Below are positions 58,901 to 64,000 of a stretch of DNA of 64,000 bases, one piece after another. How positions within the stretch are numbered: the first letter of the stretch is position 1; every line of letters begins with the position of its first letter. A program made the translations under genes and the position numbers. The stretch is from Cucumis sativus. Taxonomy: Eukaryota > Streptophyta > Magnoliopsida > Cucurbitales > Cucurbitaceae. The notes beneath the pieces were generated by a model that made no database searches, was not told where the DNA came from, and worked only from the letters and a program-made list of their open reading frames with translations. The stretch lies in contig NC_026659.2 in the NCBI RefSeq assembly GCF_000004075.3, forward strand, positions 23,082,272-23,146,271. The letters are read 5' to 3'.

Positions 58901-59688
58901 AAAATGTTGTTCATTTTGAATTTTTTCAAATCGGTATCAATCAAACCTTCCCTTATCTCTAATGGATCGCCTTTTGTTTGGTCAGTCCACTTGATTTTTT
59001 GATCTATCATGTTTACCCTTAAATGAGGTTACTTCAATTTTTTAAAATTGAAAATATATTCAAATATTCAAATATGAAAGTTATTATTAATATTCAACCA
59101 ATTTCAATAAAATTTAATTTGACGATATCTATAAATACAAAATTTATTAAAAATACCACCATTCAGATTAAAAATACTAAGATTAAGAATGCTTGACAAC
59201 AACTTAAAAGAAAAAGAAACTTGATCGTCTCTTTTCTTTACAAATAGTTAAAGAAGTTTATAACTTGTTATTAACTCACATTTCTCGTCAAAATATACAT
59301 ATTTTTATATCAATATGTGTGAACTTCACTCAACCTGAAAAAAAAAAAAAAAAAGAGTAGTTTAAAACATTAAAAGGAGTGGCTTGATTGACTAGACAAA
59401 ACTTTGATAGATGACCATGTCAAAATTTCCAAATTTCCACACGAAGATGGAGATAGACAGAGTATCCATATCCGACTTCATCATATCAAATTAAACTTTT
59501 CTTTAAAAGATAAAATAAATCGGAAAGAAGAAACTTCCCAAATCCCAATTCCAAATTTCTTTTTCTCGTTCTCTCTTCAAAATTTCATCATTCTTTCAAC
59601 CAAACAGTTGCACTCACCTCCTTCCTTCCGCCATTAAAATTCCCCCATCAATCTCCTTTATGCTACTAACAAACAGCTACACACAAAA
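55985..59688. other. AT-rich region upstream of the MACPF gene
   Basis: About 3.7 kb without a supported gene. It contains an AAAG-type simple repeat (about 56103-56131), a foldback (58240-58360) and a mixed-composition patch with CGGTT/CCGA words (58730-59000). The last few hundred bases should hold the promoter and CT-rich 5' leader of the MACPF gene (59560-59688). Confidence 0.5.
58240..58360. repeat. Foldback with perfect 22-bp arms
   Basis: Bases 58269-58290 and 58305-58326 are exact reverse complements (arm GTTTCAAAGTTTACAAAGAT plus two bases) around a 14-nt loop. Weaker pairing continues outward (AATATATATTTC against GAAATATATAATA). The right flank TTGCTATATTTG is the complement of the CAAATATAGCAA start of the repeat at 27755. 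This is probably a well-preserved or recently rebuilt member of that family; a small-RNA precursor is an alternative. Confidence 0.7.
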
Positions 59689-62600
59689 ATGGCAGATGAA
59701 ATAGTAGAAAAAGCTCTCAACAGCTTAGGAAAAGGGTTCGATCTCACCTCCGATTTCCGCCTCAAATACTGTAAAGGCCAACGCAGTCTCGTTCTTCTCA
59801 ACCAATCTCAGAGACGAGACCTAATCGTACCTGGTTTCGGCGCCGTCAAAGACGTTTCTATCGACATTAAATGTGATCGAGGTGATCGGACTCGTTACCA
59901 GTCCGATATTCTCAACTTCAATCAGGTAATAAAAACCTAATCGCCTTCCAAATTGAAATTTCTTCTTCACTTCTCTATTTTTCCTTTTTGAAATTTCGTT
60001 GCTATTATTCAGATGTCGGAACTTTTCAATCGGAAATGTTCGATTCCAGGCAAGATACCGTCCGGATCGTTTAATTCCATGTTCGGATTTCAGAGTGGAT
60101 GTTGGGCGACGGATGCTGTGAATACCAAATGCTTAGGGCTTGATGGTTACTTCATCAGCCTCTTTAACGCTCACATTGATCGTTATCCACTCCGCCTATC
60201 CGATGAGGTTCGCTCCGCCGTGCCGTCGACTTGGGATCCCCCTGCTATTGCCAGGTAATTCCAATTCCTTAATTTAAAAGCTATTTCTTTTTTCTAAATA
60301 AAAAAATATCAGTTAATTTATAAATTTTAACGGTAAATTTAAAAATTAGAAATGGAGGATATAATTTTCACTTGGAAATACTTTATGCTTCAAAGATGAT
60401 GTTAGTATCTTAATGGTTGAACATTTCAACTCTCCATTTTTATTTTTTAAAAAATGTTTTATTGTTTTTTGTATTTGATCTCTTAAATTTAATATTGATT
60501 TCTTAAGCTAAAAGTGATGATTTGAATGAAGATAATGGGGGGGTAACTTTGGTTTAATTTTAAATGGTAGTGGCTAAAGTTGAAGTTCAATGATGGTTCT
60601 TTTTTATTTATGTCATAGTTGAAATGATGGTTAAAGGACTCTAAGGAGTGAATGTCTATATATAATTTATTTCAAAAGTTGAACCATCAAAGGAAATGGT
60701 TAATGACTTTTGTTTTCAAACTTTTTAATTAGAATAAAAATCTAACAAAATAACTCAATAGAGACAATTGATCGAATTTACTTTTGAAGGGATAATAATT
60801 AGTAAAAACAGAAGTTGAAACGTGTCAACATTGTATTGGTGTAGCAAGGGCGGTAAAAGAGATAGATGCAGCCCTATACTCCAACTACACCTAAATTTTT
60901 GTCTTATTAAAAAGAAGTAAAATGATTATTGGCAAACTAAAATTTTAAATTCCATGATCACATATGTTTAATGTTTTTACAAAAAGCTAACCCAAAAGAG
61001 ATATGCATATTCTATAGGCATCATTAGTAGCTATATCACTATAGATCCTAAAATTTTAAATATACTACTAAGAAGCACCATAAATATTTTAGATTCATTT
61101 TCTTCTAAATAAATATATTGAATCCTTTTTTGGAAAACACATTGCTAAAATAACTTTTAATTCATGGAAAAGGAGGAGAACAACCTCATGTTACCTTCTT
61201 AAAAATGAACCTATTATAGCTAGTCAAATATATATTAGAAATACTAAAGTTAAATTGCTTTTAAACTTATGAACCAAGATAATATTTTAACCAATATAAA
61301 AACAATAGTATTAAATTGATGTATGAAATATGATGAGGGAAATAGGTTGGGATTCTTGACTTGGGCAAGTGGGAAATTATTAGCTTAACAAATCTTTACC
61401 TATCAATGACAAGACAGCTATTGAGAAAGAGAATACGAAAGTTCATATTGCTCCAAAGATGTATTTATCAATTTCTTTTCTCTTTATTTTAACTTTAAAT
61501 TCCATTTCAACCCATGAATTTTTTATAATATTCTAAAATAGACTTAAACAAATATCCTTTAAAAGTTTGGAATTATCTTTTATATTAGTTTAGAAACTAA
61601 AATACAACCATCAACAAAATTTGATTATTTATTTTTTAAATAGATTAATGATATTCTTGTTAGAAGAAATCTGACCAGTTCATTACATTAGAGTTTCAAA
61701 ATATTCTGTCATTTTTGCTCTCAATTATTTTTGTAGTATTATAAACCTTTACTCTATGGTCACCCTATTGGTTGTTCATGGAGTCTTCCATCTATATATG
61801 TCTTCATATACCAACTCTACTTAATATGTAATTAATTTTCCTGATGTAGATTTTTTTTAATTCAATAAATTTCATAACTATAATAAATAAATGAATTTTT
61901 TTTTCAAATTACCTATATTTATTGTTTGTCATGTTAACATACATGTCAAATAGTGTGAAATTCCACCGACATGGATATGAAGTCAACTTGTATCTCTCTC
62001 TCTATCATTAAAGTAAAATTTTATTAATTTATTAACAAAATTCTATATTAACCCATAAATTGATAAATTGATTTTTTTTTTAAAAAAGGAAAAGTCCAAA
62101 AAATCAGCTTTATTTTATTTTTATTTACAACAACTTAAGGATGGCTGAGTATTTGGTTATGCTAATAAACAAATCTCAAACCTTGATTGTAATAGATAGT
62201 CAACTCATCTAATTGCTGACATTATTTATTTATTTATTGACAATGACATAAGTGAGAGTATGGGTAGAGGGCTTCAAATATGAAGGTATATTTCAAATGA
62301 ATTAAATATTTATATGTTGTTAACATGTTAGAGTCATCCTGAAATAGTTAGAATTAATTTAGTTCAAATAGACATTTTACACTTTTAAAAGTAATTTTCA
62401 TATACTATACTATGAGTTGAATTGATTTCGATCCATTTTGACAACTCATTTTAGTCCTTTTGAAATAAGATCTAGTAATTGTTATTAAATGCTTCACAAA
62501 TTTCAAACGTAGAAATTTGTTGGGCAGCCTCTTTTGAGGATCATTTCAGGGTCTTGATTGACTTTTAATTCTTTGTGTTCTAATTCACTTTTTCTACCTC

Positions 62601-64000
62601 TATATTAATAAACCATTTTTAAGATTGTTAAACTCAAAGATATAGAAAATTGGGTAATGGTTAGGTGTAGTCTAGACTATGTTTATATCTCATGCAACTT
62701 TTTTGTTACATAGTAAAAGGAAGTAATTCCATTCTTTAACAGTGAAATATTTGCCACATATGATCACAGGTGTAAACAATCTATGTATTATTCTAACCTG
62801 AACCAATCTTTAATGTATTATAATGTTCAAAATTGATAGATGCTAACTATTAGATTTTGTTTCCGAAACATAAATTTCCATATGATCATGAAATAATATG
62901 AACAATCAATATTGTCTTAATATACTTTACTTCAAAGTTGTGTTTTGTCAAACTCAAGAAAGAAAGACAAAAATATAGACTTATATTTTGTCTCTGAGTC
63001 AATGGCTTCCAGGAAATTAGAGAGGGGAAAAAATGGATTGGACTTTCCAAAGTTGCACAGAAGAAAAATTGAATTTTTTACATTTTAATCTTTGTTCCTT
63101 TGGACTATGTACTGAAATTTTATCGTCTAAGATACTCTTCTCATTCTCCATAATTTTTTAAAATACATGTGGTGGGTTTGCCTGTAATCTCAACTAGGGT
63201 GTAAGAAACCGATGAACCAAACCAAACTAATAGGAAAAAAAAATTGAAGTTTAAATAAAGGGGGTATATAATTATGGAACAGGTTCATAGAGAAGTATGG
63301 AACTCATATAATAGTTGGGCTGAGCATCGGAGGACGTGATGTGGTTCTTGTAAGGCAAGACAAATCATCCAAATTGGAACCATCAGAGCTCAAAAACCAC
63401 TTGGAAGAGTTGGGCGATCAGCTTTTCAATGGAGCTTGCACTTTTCCTCCACCAGTTTCTAAACCTAAAGATCATCACAAACCCAAGGTCTAAATGATAT
63501 ACTTCTCATTTCTTTCATATATCATACAATTTCTTAAGCTTTATTTGTGTTTGGAATTGTTATTTCTCTTATATGAACGAAGTAAATTTTAGATGGTTAA
63601 TGTCGTTTGACCTAAATTGGATAATCGGCCTCATTACCATTATTATTGTAGTGCACTAACGTGTTTAAAATTATTTATTCTACCTTTAGATTTTATATGG
63701 GTAACGAGGGGTTTAGAGTAGTGATTAAGCTCAAGCAAGAGGGAGGAAGAGTCCTAGCTTGTGAGAGGACTAGTAAAGGAATGAGAAACGTGAGGGAGGG
63801 AGGGAGAGCACAATTTTGTACATATGATCCTTAGTTTCGCACTTGATAAAAATCGTGAGGAGCAATATAAATAATCATTACGCTTTTAGGTGCACTCTGA
63901 GCACTCTTACAATAGTAAAGGGTCATCTTTCATTACTTAGTAATGAGGTAAATGAACAAGTTATTTAAAAAGCTTATTTGAAATGACTTTTTAACTACTT
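59689..64000 (+). CDS. MACPF-domain protein, 5' part (gene continues past right edge)
   Basis: Plant perforin-domain protein of the CAD1/NSL1 class, whose members restrain salicylic-acid-linked defence and cell death; the closest type is Arabidopsis At1g14780. Three exons are visible: 59689-59925, 60013-60254 and 63283-63487, giving 228 residues; full proteins are about 600 long. Start: first ATG, followed by the family's opening VEKALNSLGKGFDLTSDFRL. Later marks are the GKIPSGSFNSMFGFQSGCWA region and, in exon 3, the MACPF signature YGTHIIVGLSIGG. Splice joins are AG+G (Arg) between exons 2 and 3 and phase 0 elsewhere. The donor after 63487 opens an intron that runs out of the window. There is no signal peptide, as usual for the plant class. 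Whether these plant proteins form pores is not established. Confidence 0.93.
60255..63282 (+). other. Large second intron of the MACPF gene
   Basis: 3,028 bp, AT-rich, GT at 60255-60256 and AG at 63281-63282. Its first intron is only 87 bp. It contains no ORF that looks coding. A patch near 63195-63232 with AACCGATGAACCAAACCAAA-type words resembles a dispersed repeat fragment. No complete transposon was recognised inside. Confidence 0.8.

Overview
This 64 kb window is nuclear DNA of a flowering plant, almost certainly a eudicot. The genes carry many short GT-AG introns between very AT-rich spacers, and the families are plant-specific (PLATZ, plant DUF313-type B3, G-type lectin receptor kinases, plant VIT1 transporters). 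The short inverted repeats built on TCTATCA-TGATAGA and ATAGCAAAAT resemble dispersed repeats I associate with cucurbits (Cucumis, Citrullus, Benincasa). The family assignment is therefore an inference of moderate strength, and the species cannot be read from the sequence.

Layout, left to right. (1) 1-5789 (+): 3' part of THO2, a subunit of the THO/TREX mRNA-export complex; nine exons are visible and the last intron has minor-spliceosome (U12-type) signals. (2) 6979-8196 (-): single-exon ANTH-domain clathrin adaptor. (3) 11997-14384 (+) and 23322-25799 (-): two intronless G-type lectin receptor-like kinases arranged tail to tail, with (4) a four-exon PLATZ zinc-finger gene (15639-17209, -) between them. 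(5) 25800-38557: a gene-poor stretch of about 13 kb with an LTR-like relic, foldback repeats and a long AT microsatellite. (6) 38676-40494 and 42185-43512 (+): tandem vacuolar iron transporter genes with identical exon structure, each encoding 246 residues. (7) 44905-47412: a B3-domain pseudogene (-), a tRNA-Ser(AGA) gene (-) and an intact B3-domain gene (+), followed near 48.0 kb by a decayed tRNA-Ser copy. (8) 47413-59688: a second gene-poor stretch holding a complete 1,022 bp non-autonomous CACTA transposon with its 3 bp target duplication. (9) 59689 to the right edge (+): the first three exons of a MACPF-domain gene with a 3.0 kb second intron.

The genes are ordinary, separately transcribed plant genes and do not form a pathway. 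The main theme is local duplication: receptor kinases (inverted), iron transporters (direct tandem), B3 genes (one copy dead) and tRNA-Ser (one copy dead). I see no sign of a new multi-gene system. The observations most worth checking are the U12-type intron in THO2, the contrasting upstream ORFs of the two receptor kinases, the perfect 22 bp foldback at 58.3 kb, the CACTA element and the decayed duplicates.
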